From positions 2,666,001 through 2,730,000 of the forward strand of contig JADWQD010000004.1 of NCBI GenBank assembly GCA_016110215.1: DNA of 64,000 nt, read 5' to 3'. This stretch comes from Capronia americana (Eukaryota; Ascomycota; Eurotiomycetes; Chaetothyriales; Herpotrichiellaceae). The notes below the pieces were generated by a model. The model saw nothing but the letters and a program-made list of their open reading frames with translations, was not told the DNA's origin and did not search any database. The number at the start of each line of letters is the position of its first letter. The first letter of the stretch is position 1. A program made the position numbers and the translations under genes. Below are positions 53,985-64,000 of this stretch, in pieces.

Positions 53985-54588
53985 TCACTCAATGCCATAG
54001 AGACCGTGAACGACGCATCCCACGCGACAGATGCAGAAGACAAAGCCGAACAAGATGATCGCGAATATCCGAAATCCGGATGAGCCCATAGCATATCCGG
54101 GCCCCTATAGCGCTGTTACTACTGTGCCAACAGGAAAGATGGTGGACCACCAAAACAGGTTGGGATGAATCTTACCCGACGCGAGGTCCTCGATGATGGC
54201 GTAGTAGTCGATGCAACGTGGCGAGTCCCAGGGAGTAAGAATGCCGCAAGGACACAGACGGTTCGAACGATTTCTGCAGAGTTCGCGGATTGGAACTTCC
54301 CCTTTGTATATCGAGCGAAGTTCTGTTGGAAATATCCCGAGACTCGGCGCATGTGAGCTGCACTTGGGCGACCAGTGTGAGCCATGATATCGCCGGACAT
54401 ACCTGTGAGGCTATTTCCTCCGAGTTCTTACAGACTTCCTCCAAGGTGAACCTGCGGAACAACCACCATTTGAGCAGGTGAATAGCTCCGAAGGTGAGGA
54501 AGAGCACATTGTTGGCAACGAACATTATCGTGCTGCACACTCGCGTCCAATGCGAAGGGTAGGGAAACTGGAACAGGAAATTCAAAGG
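53985..54588 (-). pseudogene. Degenerate transporter, probable TDT (C4-dicarboxylate/malic acid, Mae1/SSU1-like) family
   Basis: Fragments of a multi-pass membrane protein lie in different frames. One frame (about 54585-54336) reads FPYPSHWTRVCSTIMFVANN, a second helix, and CPAISWLTLVAQVQLTC. A second frame (about 54330-54230) has NSAEIVRTVCVLAAFLL. A third (about 54215-54108) has YYAIIEDLASGKIHPNLFWW then STIFPVGTVVTAL. It is followed by an in-frame TAG (54107-54105) and continues as GSSGFRIFAIILFGFVFCIC up to TGA at 53987-53985. The order is right for the family, but the start is missing (in-frame stop just upstream), about 150 central residues are absent, and there are frameshifts and a nonsense codon. 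Introns could explain some but not all of this. The family call is from pattern memory. Confidence 0.55.
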
Positions 54589-55063
54589 CTCTCAATCGCC
54601 CTGAACACCCTTCGCAAACACACTGGAAATTCTAAGACGTTCTCGCCTCATCCCAATATACGCAACCGGCGAATCTTGACCTCTCCTAAATCCATCTCCG
54701 TTTTCGAACCTGAGCACCCCGCCACTTGGTCCGACCTGTGGCGGTGCGATTCTGGCGCACAACGTGTCAAGCCCTGATAGGCGCCTGAGCAGCATGAGTA
54801 CAGCACGGTGGCTAGCCTGCACTGGCACTGCAAGCAGGGCGCACTTGCAGACACCATTGGCTGCGGCGCGCCGGGCGCGGCTACCCAGCCTCCTCAATAT
54901 CAATGCCTTGGTTGCCTGAAGCCTTCGTCGACGTATCAAGATATGTAACGTTTCACCGCTCTTCAATGCGGAACAACTTCTTCCTTGAGCCTGGCAACCA
55001 CGAATTCCGTCTCAACATGCAGTTGTCAAAGTCCCAAAAAGGCTACCGACGTTCGCCATCGCT
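54589..55063. other. Spacer between transporter remnant and HET gene
   Basis: About 475 bp. No trace of the missing N-terminal part of the transporter could be read here. It should hold the promoter of the HET-domain gene. Confidence 0.45.
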
Positions 55064-56836
55064 ATGAATCATCCGAGTCTGGCCCCGGTCATAGATGCCT
55101 CAGAGAGGTTGTCGCACTCGCCAAGGGCAGAGAATTCTCCAAGGCCACAGCAAACACTGTATCCGCAGCTCCTCCATGACGACTCATTCAGGTTGTTCAG
55201 ATTTGAAACAAAATCCCCCAACAGCAAGCCCAGGCTGAGGCTGGAAACATTTCGCCTCTCCGACAAGCCTCAATATGTTGCTATCTCATACACTTGGGGC
55301 CCACCTACTACAAAGAGAGAAATTTTGGTCAACGACTGCGTGGTCATCATCCGCCAAAACCTGTGGGACGTGCTTCAGTCACTGATTTACCACCAACAGT
55401 CTGACCTCCCATTTTGTAAAGATGCGTACTTCTTCGTCGACGCAATATGCATTGCTCAAGACTCGCCCGACGAAAAGAACCAACAGGTTTCGCACATTGA
55501 CCAAGTATTCGGTACTGCCGTGCGGGTGTTTGCATACGTGGGGTCTAGCGAATGGATCGAACAGGCCATTCGAGACTACAATCCCGACGACCCGCAACCT
55601 TTCCATGGGAGAATCCGGGACGCTCCATATTGGATGAGGACCTGGATTATTCAAGAACTTGCTCTCGCCCAAAAGGTGGTCCTCTTCTCTGGTAAGGCTT
55701 CCTTCACGCTTGACGACAATGGGATTTACGTCTTGCCGACCGGAGATCCGAATAAGTCCGGGCCGTACGAGCAAGTCATGGAGCTGAGACAGTTTCAAGG
55801 GCCCCAAATAGCCCTCGAGGGACGAAGCATGTTCGATCTTTTGGACCGCTTTCGTGCCTCTGAATGTGAGGTCCCTCTTGACAAAGTGTTCGCACTTCAA
55901 AGCCTGGCCGAACCACATCTACGCTGCAAGGTGAACTACACGACAACACCGATTGCTTTGTTCTGGGAGGTGCTGATGGCAGGTACAACTTCATGCGGTT
56001 ACAAAAATGCTGGTATTGTCGCCCACGCTCTACGGATACCGCTCGCAGAAGCTTTTCATAATACGCTAGAAGCCACACCAGAAGCAGGCAAACCATCGAT
56101 CCTAGTCTACACAGCGAACACAAGCCCTGATGCGGCTGTAGTAGGACCAGGGAGAGACTTCATCCCCCCGCCTAATCTAGATAAAAGACCGGAGACGTCA
56201 GAGATACTCGCGCCTAAAATCCCATCCCATCTCAACACGGCTGCCTCAGCTCCGGCACAATTCATCGGCACAGACGGGAGCACATGGATTTTGACCCACG
56301 GGACCATGTCCCTCTCTGACTACCTTATTTGCTATCGATGGTACCTCTTTCCCTGGACTGACCTCTGGCCCTTGTCGACAGACCACTGGGTCAGAATCAA
56401 CAGAAACAAGATGTGCTTCGTTGTCTCTGCCTCGACCCACCAGATCTGCGGCATTCTCGCTCATTCAGGGCTGGCTTCCTCAAAGCTTCACCTAATGCAA
56501 GCCTTCGACGACTGCTGGCAGCAGAGCACCCAGACCACAGTCACCCCGCACATCGACGAAGATCGCGCTTTCTTCTATCAAGTGCGGCTATCACCGCTGT
56601 TGTTCGCCGCTTGTTGCCGCTTGGACCTTGAGCAGAAGCGCCAAAAAGATGCAGGAGTACCGGCTGGTGCTGCGAAGATGCCGGCACCGGTGCGAAACGA
56701 TGCAGGAGTGCCGACTGGTGCTGCGAAGATACCGGCACCGGTGCGAACCATTGACGCAGCTTCCTCGTCATTAAAATCATTTTCATTCCAGAGTTTATCG
56801 TCGTTATTCCGAAAGCCCAAAAGTTCGAGAGGGTGA
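55064..56836 (+). CDS. HET-domain (heterokaryon incompatibility) protein
   Basis: HET domains, related to TIR, trigger cell death after non-self recognition in fungi; most members have no tested role. 590 residues, single exon. The three HET blocks are visible: YVAISYTWG (71-79), FVDAICIAQDSPDEKNQQV (124-142) and RDAPYWMRTWIIQELALA further on. A non-conserved C-terminal half follows. Near the end a 17-residue unit (DAGVPAGAAKMPAPVRN) is duplicated in tandem (separate entry). No NACHT, WD or ankyrin part is attached, so this is the short HET-only class. It is single-exon in a window where most genes are spliced, and it sits beside a transporter remnant. Confidence 0.9.
   Translation: MNHPSLAPVIDASERLSHSPRAENSPRPQQTLYPQLLHDDSFRLFRFETKSPNSKPRLRLETFRLSDKPQYVAISYTWGPPTTKREILVNDCVVIIRQNLWDVLQSLIYHQQSDLPFCKDAYFFVDAICIAQDSPDEKNQQVSHIDQVFGTAVRVFAYVGSSEWIEQAIRDYNPDDPQPFHGRIRDAPYWMRTWIIQELALAQKVVLFSGKASFTLDDNGIYVLPTGDPNKSGPYEQVMELRQFQGPQIALEGRSMFDLLDRFRASECEVPLDKVFALQSLAEPHLRCKVNYTTTPIALFWEVLMAGTTSCGYKNAGIVAHALRIPLAEAFHNTLEATPEAGKPSILVYTANTSPDAAVVGPGRDFIPPPNLDKRPETSEILAPKIPSHLNTAASAPAQFIGTDGSTWILTHGTMSLSDYLICYRWYLFPWTDLWPLSTDHWVRINRNKMCFVVSASTHQICGILAHSGLASSKLHLMQAFDDCWQQSTQTTVTPHIDEDRAFFYQVRLSPLLFAACCRLDLEQKRQKDAGVPAGAAKMPAPVRNDAGVPTGAAKIPAPVRTIDAASSSLKSFSFQSLSSLFRKPKSSRG
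56648..56749 (+). repeat. 51-bp in-frame tandem duplication within the HET gene
   Basis: Two abutting 51-bp units, 56648-56698 and 56699-56749, differ at only a few bases. They encode DAGVPAGAAKMPAPVRN and DAGVPTGAAKIPAPVRT. Being a multiple of three, copy number can change without breaking the frame. Confidence 0.9.
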
Positions 56837-57381
56837 ACTTGTCAGCAAGTAATCAGGCAGTCAGTGGACTATTCATGTGAACCACGTCGTCTAGGACGTC
56901 TTGGTACAAGACCTTCGACGAGTAACGACACCTTATATGATTCCCTCCTAGTTCAGTGAGAGAAATAATAATAGACACCTTTTCAAACTCCAGTCTTTCC
57001 TCTCCAGCTAACATACATTACAACGTTCGCTCGGAGGCTCTAAGCGATGGCCTTCACAAGCTCCTGTTCCGATAATTGTATCCGCAGGACTTTGACCTCG
57101 CCGCTGAACAAGCGAGAAACAATCGAGACCCTTACCGGGATACAGTACAGTGCCTGGCTCAAGGCTACGAAGTACGGAATTAATTAATTACACTCTAGAG
57201 TGTGATGTGCTCTCTTCACAGTAATATTTAATAGCCATCGCGATACCGTGAGTAGCCGTCCCTACGCAAAGACGAGAGGCGAGCCACAGAAGACACAAGA
57301 TCAGGCAAGCCACAGAAGCAGCCCGGGTCTCGACTCTCGAGCCGTCCCCCCCTTACTTTTTCACGCTTGAGGAGGCATGCA

Positions 57382-57435
57382 GGTCTGCTCTGGTCTGCTC
57401 TGGTCTGCTCTGATCTGCACTGCTCTGGTCTGCTC
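57382..57435. repeat. 10-bp tandem repeat (TGGTCTGCTC type)
   Basis: Five or so decamer units, the later ones diverged (TGATCTGCAC), between the HET and J-domain genes. Confidence 0.85.
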
Positions 57436-58131
57436 CCGGTCTCGGCTATGAGTATGCTCGACGAGTAAAGGTGTTGAACTCCATCTATATTTAGACACAC
57501 CTAGCTGGCATGTATGTATGTACCCGTGTATGTACGTACGTATATTCGACCCGAGTAGGATACTTGAGGCGCCACCGTTGTGGCGACCTAACTCGCAGCG
57601 GAGACATACTCGTGCTCGTACATGCAATGCAGTTCGCGCAAAGGCAGGGCACCCACAAAATCTTTCGAACTTCTCTTAACGAATAGATTTACGGCAAGGA
57701 ACTTCCTAACGAATACGAATAGATTTGATAGTGGCATGGCGGACGCCGCGATGGTTCGGCAAAGAGCAGGAGGGGTTCGAGAGGGGGAGAGAGGGCCCCT
57801 TGCATTTGCATATGCATATGCATACCCCTGGTGCCCTGATACCCATATGTTCCAGTAACGAGAGCATTCGAGGGGGGGCATGCCACATGCACAGCCACAG
57901 ACAGCTGAGACGAGTTAGTTACGGTATGTAGAGTACTCGTATGTCGATCACTGCTGTACTCGTCCGAGTACGCGCGGTGGGTTGTTGGTCGAGGCCGGCC
58001 GAGGCGGTCGAGGCGTTCGCGGGGGGAATGAAACTTCCATTTTTATAGTTAGGGGTCCTGCTTCGGTCGATACAGTAGCACAGTACTCGCGGTCGGGTGG
58101 TGTCCAGCGAGAATCGGATTACTCGTGATGG

Positions 58132-58192
58132 GATGTTGATGTTGATGTTAATACTGACATTGATAATACTGACATTGTTGATATTGATATAG
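58132..58192. repeat. Short tandem repeats (GATGTT and AATACTGACATTG units)
   Basis: Three GATGTT hexamers followed by two copies of a 13-mer AATACTGACATTG and a degenerate GATATTGATAT tail. AT-rich and probably of slippage origin. Confidence 0.75.
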
Positions 58193-58490
58193 AGAGCGAT
58201 AAATTACTCTTACTCTTACGCATACAAAAATACATAGTCATCGGTGGATTATCCGACGTCAATGTGTAAATGTGAAATGATCGAAAAATAGAAATGATCG
58301 TTGTGAGACTTTTTCCTTGCTGACCAGTCGCTGGCATTGGTGACTTTCTTCGTACATACGCGCGATAGTGTCTTCATCACTACTTGTATTCTCTGTTACG
58401 GGTCCCCATCACCATGTACTTCGTATTTTCATCTTGCCTTCGCTCCCGCCTCCAACCTCACCCGCTCTTAACGCCGACAGAAGTCTCCAC

Positions 58491-59687
58491 TCAAGACTCA
58501 CGGACGCAGTGGCTGGTGAGGATCTTGGTCAACAACCGGTCCAAGCCATCGGTGGAGCTCTTCAAATTCCTGACGGTCTTTTCGTCATCGCTCAGCTCCT
58601 TACCCCTGGCTTCGAGCACCCGCTTTATTCGAAGCAACTCGGCCGTGTCGCGGAGCACGCGCGCCATCGCGTGCTTCAGGTCCGTCACATTTTCTATATC
58701 CACGTTCAGTATGGCCTCTTGGAGAGACGGGTAGAAGGGTCCCAATGGGGTCACGGGCTGATTGGCTCGCAACTCGGCGTTATGGAGCATGACAGCGTAG
58801 ACGCGGAGCTTGAGGTTCAGATCGCGCGTGGACAGATAGAACTCGACGTGTTGGAGCTTCACCTGGATCTCCTCGCACAGCAAGGTACACGAGCGGGGGT
58901 TTGTGCGGGAGAGAAGCATCTCTAGAAGCCCCTTGTAGCGATTGAGAGTGTGAGCTGCCTTGTCGGCGAGGTCTTGCGTAGCTTTGAACTCCGTTTCTCT
59001 TACCGGTGTAATCGGAGGGGACGATCTTCCGGGATAGCGGTCAGACTCAGGGCTGAGACTCCTCCGTCTGCCTCCCGCGTTGAAGTCGTGGGCTTCTGGT
59101 CTCGCACGACGGCCTCGCTCGTGCGCCGACTTTCCCGGCATTGGCTCGTCTGGCGCATCTGGCATAGGAATATCCCCGGACTCGGGGTATTCGTGCCCAC
59201 GAGTATGATGTTGGTTCCTTGATGTGTCCTCTGTCCTCGGCCTCGGCCGTGCTCCCGGTTTCGGAGATCCATCGTCTGTATCGTCGGCTGGGAAGCCATG
59301 ATAAGAATTATACGCGTTTCCGCTTGCAGACTCACGATATCCAGTCCGTGGGTCGGAGTTGGCTTTGGTACCGAACCCGGTATTTCCGCCTGCGGGACGA
59401 GAGTGATGGCTACCGTGGAACTCGGGATCGGGGCTGCGAGTGGACTTACCTCCTGGTTGAGGCTGACCCGGTACACCGGTTGCGTACGGGTTCTTTCTGT
59501 CGAATTTCGCACGCGCGGAGCTATCTCTCAGTACTTCCCACGCTGCTTGAATCTTCACAAACTCCGATTGTGAGCCGCCCTTGTCCGGGTGGGCTTTCAA
59601 CACGAGGCGATTGTACGCGGCTTTGATCTCTGTGTGTGTTGCAGATCGCAGGACGCCTAGCACGGCATAATGGTTTTGGGAGTCCAT
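58491..59687 (-). CDS. J-domain (DnaJ/Hsp40) protein
   Basis: Co-chaperone that would stimulate Hsp70 ATPase. 398 residues, single exon. The J-domain occupies about 6-66 with the essential HPD tripeptide at 33-35 (KAHPDKGGS). There is no Gly/Phe-rich, zinc-finger or CTD region, so it is a class C J-protein. The middle (70-240) is disordered, rich in Pro, Arg and Asp. Residues about 245-390 form a predicted helical domain (FKATQDLADKAAHTLNRYKG, EEIQVKLQHVEFYLSTRDL) that I do not recognise. The client or location is unknown. The J-domain is certain. Confidence 0.9.
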   Translation of the reverse strand: MDSQNHYAVLGVLRSATHTEIKAAYNRLVLKAHPDKGGSQSEFVKIQAAWEVLRDSSARAKFDRKNPYATGVPGQPQPGGKSTRSPDPEFHGSHHSRPAGGNTGFGTKANSDPRTGYRESASGNAYNSYHGFPADDTDDGSPKPGARPRPRTEDTSRNQHHTRGHEYPESGDIPMPDAPDEPMPGKSAHERGRRARPEAHDFNAGGRRRSLSPESDRYPGRSSPPITPVRETEFKATQDLADKAAHTLNRYKGLLEMLLSRTNPRSCTLLCEEIQVKLQHVEFYLSTRDLNLKLRVYAVMLHNAELRANQPVTPLGPFYPSLQEAILNVDIENVTDLKHAMARVLRDTAELLRIKRVLEARGKELSDDEKTVRNLKSSTDGLDRLLTKILTSHCVRES

Positions 59688-61852
59688 TTGGACTCACGGC
59701 TTAGTTAGACGAGTCTTTGGTATTCGGGTGGGAAGAATCAGCGAGGAAATGAACGCTCGAAGTGTCAATACACAAAGACGGCGGAAACGCGCATGTGGTC
59801 TGAGGGCCGAGCACAACTTAATAGAGTTGACCATCGAGGAAGGCCTGTTTGACCGAGCAGTGAAAGGGACACCTTGTGTGCAAACAAAGCCATGCTGAGG
59901 CAGCGCCCATGAGAAAGGCGAAAGAGACGCCAAAGAGATTCAGCAGACAAAGAGAGCGCCCGTGTTGAGGAGAATCGAGAATCTGTGTTTACTTCGAATT
60001 CACAAAGTCGCCTGTGGCTCAAAATCAGTGCCTGTGGCGTCTGTGGCGTTGCCCCTCTCTACGTCATCGGGCACACATTGGGTGATTGGGTACCTCGCTG
60101 CCGCTCTCCTGGTACGAGTACTACCTAACTGCCCGAGAACAACTAGATGTTGCAATCTGCTAGAGTCTCTAATGCGGAGCATCTAACCAGCTACAGCGAT
60201 CATGTCTCACATCTCGTAATTGTTCTGCCACCACGGCAATCTCAAAATCCCGTGGCTGGGACATCCTTTTCCCTTCCCTCCTGCTCCATACGACGACCGC
60301 CGACCACGTGTCTTATCTCGGCGCGTAGCAAGGTAACCTTTCGATAAGCTCCTCCCGCTCCCTCTCTCGTTTCCCGTCGAAGCGGTGAAAGACGTGACGA
60401 TCTTTCCAACTTCAAGACGCCCTGCCGTCCTCGTAGCTTCGATCCCGACGACTGTAAGCCAAGACTACCGGCTTCGGGCTCTGAACCGAAAGACCCGCCG
60501 CGCCGCGCTTGTGTCGTGTTTGTTCCTGCTATTGAGGTCACGATCGCTGTGGTGCATGAGGCTCTTCACCAACCGCTGCTCGTGCTGGGCTCTCACGCCT
60601 CGCTGCACACTGACAGTGCCTGAGAATGACGTGGGCTCGCTGATCCCCTCGTGGACACCAAGACCCACGAGCTATTCTTGACTCACGAAGGAACAATCTA
60701 GGCGATCGAAGCCTCTCTAGAGCTAGTATTGGCAATGTGCAGCCGTCTGCGAGGTACTAGCCTCATGCATGTTCCAACTCGTTTGGAGAAACTCGGCCTG
60801 AACCAACCACGATCAGTCAGTCAGCTGATGCTCGCTACGCGACATGCATTTTGCCTCCCGCCTCCCGCATCTTTTATCCACTGTCGCTCCCATTTCTCGC
60901 TTGCAACACTGCCACAGGCACCATCATACTTCCCACCAAGCCCTCAAATAACCGTTGTACCCCACCTGTTGAGAACCTTCGATTCGGCTGTGGAAGATTC
61001 GCGTCGCGGCTTCCGCTTTCCTGTCTCAGGGCCCTGATTGGCTGCTGCTTCTGCCCCTGCTAATATCGAAGATGATACCGTTCCTGCAGAGTCAGAACCA
61101 CTGGATTTGTCCCTTTGAACCTCAACTGCGCCGATCCCTGGCAGGCGCCACTCTTCGTGCCCCTTACGAGTACCGCCCAAACTGACATCCTTGCTTCGCA
61201 AAGCCACAGCAAATCAACCTCGAAACCCTGTTCGCGCGCAGAGATCCGCTCGGCACTTCAGAATCAATAAATGGTAAACCCACGTGGGGACAACTTGTCC
61301 CCGACGAGATTGTGAAATGTAAGTCCAGGTGTGCAATCAATATTAGATAGTCGATACATAGGGTATTGTAAAGGGGACCTCTAGCAGAAGGTTCGCTTGG
61401 GCATCATCCTGTCCAACTAAAGAAAACTCCGGAAAGGTGGGTATCTCGAAATGTCGTGTTTCTCGTGAAAAAATAATGGTTCGTCCGCTCGGGGACTCGT
61501 GTATCATCCCGTCGTTCGGATCGTCGTGTGCTGTAGTGAAGTGAAGTTGAGAGAAAAGGTTGCAAAGCAGTTGCTGCCGTGTGAATTAACCGCGGATGGT
61601 CCGCCGTCCGAACCGTACGATCCCAGAATTGCTGTCGACGGTCCCGAGCCAAATCCGGCCCAACTTCCCACCGTTAGGGTATCAAGTAAACGGGAAAAAA
61701 AAAATATGCTCGTCAGTCGACGGCAGTCCTGAAACTCTCCTCTAAAATTTGCCGCCGTAGGAAATATCGTGTTCGTAAAGGAAGGGCCAACGAAAGTAAT
61801 AAAACCAGGGGTATCTCATGCAATTTCCATGTCCTCAATTGGTGCGTCGTCC
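59688..61852. other. Long intergenic region upstream of the J-domain gene
   Basis: About 2.2 kb; both flanking genes are on the minus strand. No frame has family character and no RNA gene was recognised. It presumably holds the terminator and 3' UTR of the CP2 gene and the promoter of the J-domain gene. Confidence 0.45.
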
Positions 61853-64000
61853 TCAGTAGTTTAACCACATTTCCAGTGGATCCGTTATTAGTGTTTCTGT
61901 GGGCGGCAGTTCGCTGTCGACCATCCCTTGCGAAACCGCAGGTGCCATGAATTCGTGTTTCACTGGCTGGTCGGTTTCGAGTGGTGTGAACTCGACAATC
62001 ATGTCCTGACCCTCCGGGAGCTCCCTGACGACATCTTCGTCGACGATGATGTGAAGTCCGCGGGAGTTGACGTGTGTAACCTGGGTCACTCTCTGAGGAT
62101 CGATCTGGAACTTATTTGATATATTGTTGATCAAGTCTTTGACCGTCCGTTGCATCAAATACACCGCGCGGTAGTATTCTTTGGCTGCGTTCTTCTGACG
62201 CACGTAAAAGCATGCAACTGTGATCAGGTTAGACGGAGGAACGGAACAGGGCTGGTCCACTTACCTGGTCGAATAGGCCTTTCAATGGGGGGCTGATAGC
62301 TGCTGTCAACGTCGACGGCGAAGAGATCCGGCCCAGTGGATGACTCGGCTTCCGTTTTAAAAATCTTGGTTGGTCGCGAGGCGGATCCGGAGGGTTCGTT
62401 GTCGTACTCGCTTTCGCCCTCCTCTTGGATGGCTTGTTGCTGTAGTTCCGAGAATTTCCTCTTTGGCGTAATCTGTGAGGCCGAGCTCGAGGACGGAGAG
62501 CCAGCGATCGACGTAGGGGAGTCTGAGGCGCTTTGTCTGGATTCCCAGGTAGTTGTCCGTACGATCTCTTTGCCCTCTGGATCATCGCCCGGAAGTTTGA
62601 CTGGATGTAGATCCGGATCGTCTTCTGGGTCACCGCGAAGGAACAGGACACTGACGGGCCGCGTTGAGGAGAACATGTCTTGCATGCTCACGAGCTTCAT
62701 CTGCAGGTCCTCTTCCGCCGAGAATTTCATACCTTCAGCCTCGGAGTCGACAGACCAAGTCCGCTTGTGCTTCAATACTTTGCCCGGCCTAGATGAGGAT
62801 GCCTTCGCGATTGAGCCGCTTCTTCTCCGTTTTCCGGCGCTTCCCAGACCTGCCTCAGCTTGAGCAATCTGCTGTTTCAGCTTGTCCATCGTCTTCTTCA
62901 CATGTGCCACGTCGTTGGAAAGCTTCCGCTCTGCACCGTGGTCTCGAAAGAGCTTGACCTTGGAATAGCATACTTCTGGTTGGTTGCTAGCCGTCGTTGA
63001 GGCAGTAAGCAACTCAGTCTTGGCACAAAGTCGGACGGGAATGCCTTTGACGCCTTTTGAGTGGCTGAAGTCAGTAGAAAGGAAGTTGAAGCGGATCGAG
63101 ATGGAGCAGTCGGGGCCTCCATTGACAGCACTCGGATACCATGTCACGGCAAAGCCGTCGAACGAGGCCTTCTCGAGCTGAATTTGAGGTTTTCGCAAAT
63201 CATCCTCTCCACCTTGGTTGGGTTCGACATGCTCCACAGCTAGAAGTCTGCCACCTCGCTGATGGGCCTCATTCGAGCCCCGTCCTTCCTTCCAGAGCTG
63301 CCAACACGCACCAGGTCGAGCTCTTTGCTGTTCGTCTTCAAAGGAAACACGGACGTAAGTGCGGTACTTGAGAGGGGCGTTCTGCGCCATGGGAGGCACG
63401 GTATCCCATATCGACATGGTATAAGCTTGGCCTTTGTTGAGATACGTGATCGGGATCTCATCCGAATGCCGGACCATTGCTGTAGGGGCACTTAACGTGG
63501 TGTGAAATCGGAATCTGATTGAGTTGTTAGTAGGAATCAGCTGGGGACATGATGACACTGACTTCTCCCCCATCGGCAGACTGGTCATGCCAATACTCCC
63601 AGACATGGAGTGTTGAAGCGGCTGGTTCATGGATTGTGGCTCAACGCCCAGCTCAGCCTGTGTCGGGGTTGTCTTATGAGGAGTGTCGTCCATCGCGACA
63701 TACCCGGAGTCCTGATGTTGCAGGAACTGCTGAGGCGCGTAAGTCTGCTGTTGCTGGGTTGGGACGTGGATGGGAGGCGGCGGCGGCGGCGGCTGCTGGA
63801 AGAGATCCTGATACGGATGCGGTTGGTGTAGGAGATGCGGGTTGAAGTGATGAAGATGCATCAGTTGATCCTGGGCGTGGAGTCCGTGGATAGAGTGTGG
63901 GAGGGAAAGAGGCGTATTCATTCCCATCCCCGGTGTGTGGAGGTCGCCGGCCTGAGGGTGATAGAGAGTCCCATACCCTCCTGGAGTGGGAGTATAGTAG
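61853..64000 (-). CDS. CP2/grainyhead-type transcription factor (N-terminus cut off by window edge)
   Basis: Immunoglobulin-fold DNA-binding factor; fungal relatives affect conidial separation and wall remodelling in Neurospora. Exons: window edge-63563, 63514-62265 and 62217-61853. The first intron (63562-63515) is 48 nt, a multiple of three, with donor GTCAGT and branch TACTAAC; removing it gives MGEKFRFHTTLSAPTAM, matching the family. The second is 47 nt. The N-terminal part is Gln/Pro/His-rich and the frame is still open at 64000, so the true start is outside; Met at 63927 is internal. The DNA-binding domain includes DEIPITYLNKGQAYTMSIWD, YRTYVRVSFEDE and SISIRFNFLSTDFSHSKGVK. The last exon (VACFYVRQ.. 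to DMIVEF) looks like the CP2 C-terminal ubiquitin-like dimerisation domain. A basic KHKRTW-type patch could serve nuclear import. Confidence 0.88.

Larger units (their letters stand above)
56837..58490. other. Repeat-containing intergenic region
   Basis: 1.65 kb between the HET gene and the J-domain gene (convergent). No gene recognised. Contains a decamer array (57382-57435), a GTATGTAC-rich patch (about 57509-57545), a CATATGCATATG patch (about 57800-57822) and a GATGTT/AATACTGACATTG array (58132-58192). It is the most repetitive stretch of the window. Confidence 0.5.

Noticed and set aside
54119..54400. 93-codon minus-strand frame as an independent small gene
   Set aside because: It is one of three frames that together spell the transporter remnant, so it is debris rather than a gene.

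Overview
The window is nuclear DNA of a filamentous ascomycete (Pezizomycotina). Coding genes are broken by short introns (about 47-150 nt) with GT..AG ends and clear CTAAC/CTGAC branch sites. The protein set is that of moulds: a two-domain trehalose phosphatase of the Tps2/OrlA type, an EsdC-like glycogen-binding protein, an ApsB/Mto1-type microtubule organiser, an AcpA-type acetate transporter, a HET-domain protein and a fungal CP2/grainyhead factor. Eurotiomycetes would fit the EsdC, ApsB and AcpA resemblances, but the genus cannot be read from the sequence. I saw no tRNA, rRNA, CRISPR array or intact transposon.

Layout. 1-6 kb: 3'-truncated trehalose-6-phosphate phosphatase (minus), a divergently transcribed nucleotidyltransferase that has lost one catalytic Asp (plus), and a GFA/CENP-V zinc protein (minus). 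6.7-24 kb, all plus: aldehyde dehydrogenase, UNC-50 Golgi protein, Sec7-PH Arf exchange factor, the 1,573-residue Mto1/ApsB coiled-coil protein and a BTB/POZ protein whose stop codon is followed by an in-frame continuation. 24-31 kb: a two-membrane-helix SLATT-like protein, a short-chain dehydrogenase, a GH76 mannanase-like enzyme and an EsdC-like protein. 33-40 kb: vacuolar carboxypeptidase Y, ribosomal protein S18, a small secreted Cys protein and a Gpr1/Fun34/YaaH acetate transporter in six exons. 42-46 kb: two patatin-like genes back to back, one with an intact Ser-Asp dyad and one in which the nucleophile Ser is Gly. 46-53 kb: glutamate decarboxylase, a small DGxIG-repeat protein and an F-box protein. 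54-57 kb: a decayed transporter (probable TDT family) beside a HET-domain gene. 58-64 kb: a J-domain protein and a 5'-truncated CP2/grainyhead transcription factor.

How the genes relate. Most are independent housekeeping genes: trehalose and GABA-shunt metabolism, Golgi/Arf trafficking, microtubule nucleation, vacuolar proteolysis and translation. The part that looks accessory is 41.9-56.8 kb. It holds the paired active/inactive patatins, an F-box protein, a broken transporter and a HET protein with a fresh internal duplication. Patatin and HET domains are both used in fungal self/non-self recognition, so this segment and the SLATT-like gene at 24.7 kb are the best candidates for something undescribed; that link is inference.

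Exon limits were set by eye from splice signals, preserved reading phase and family resemblance. No database search or RNA evidence was available.
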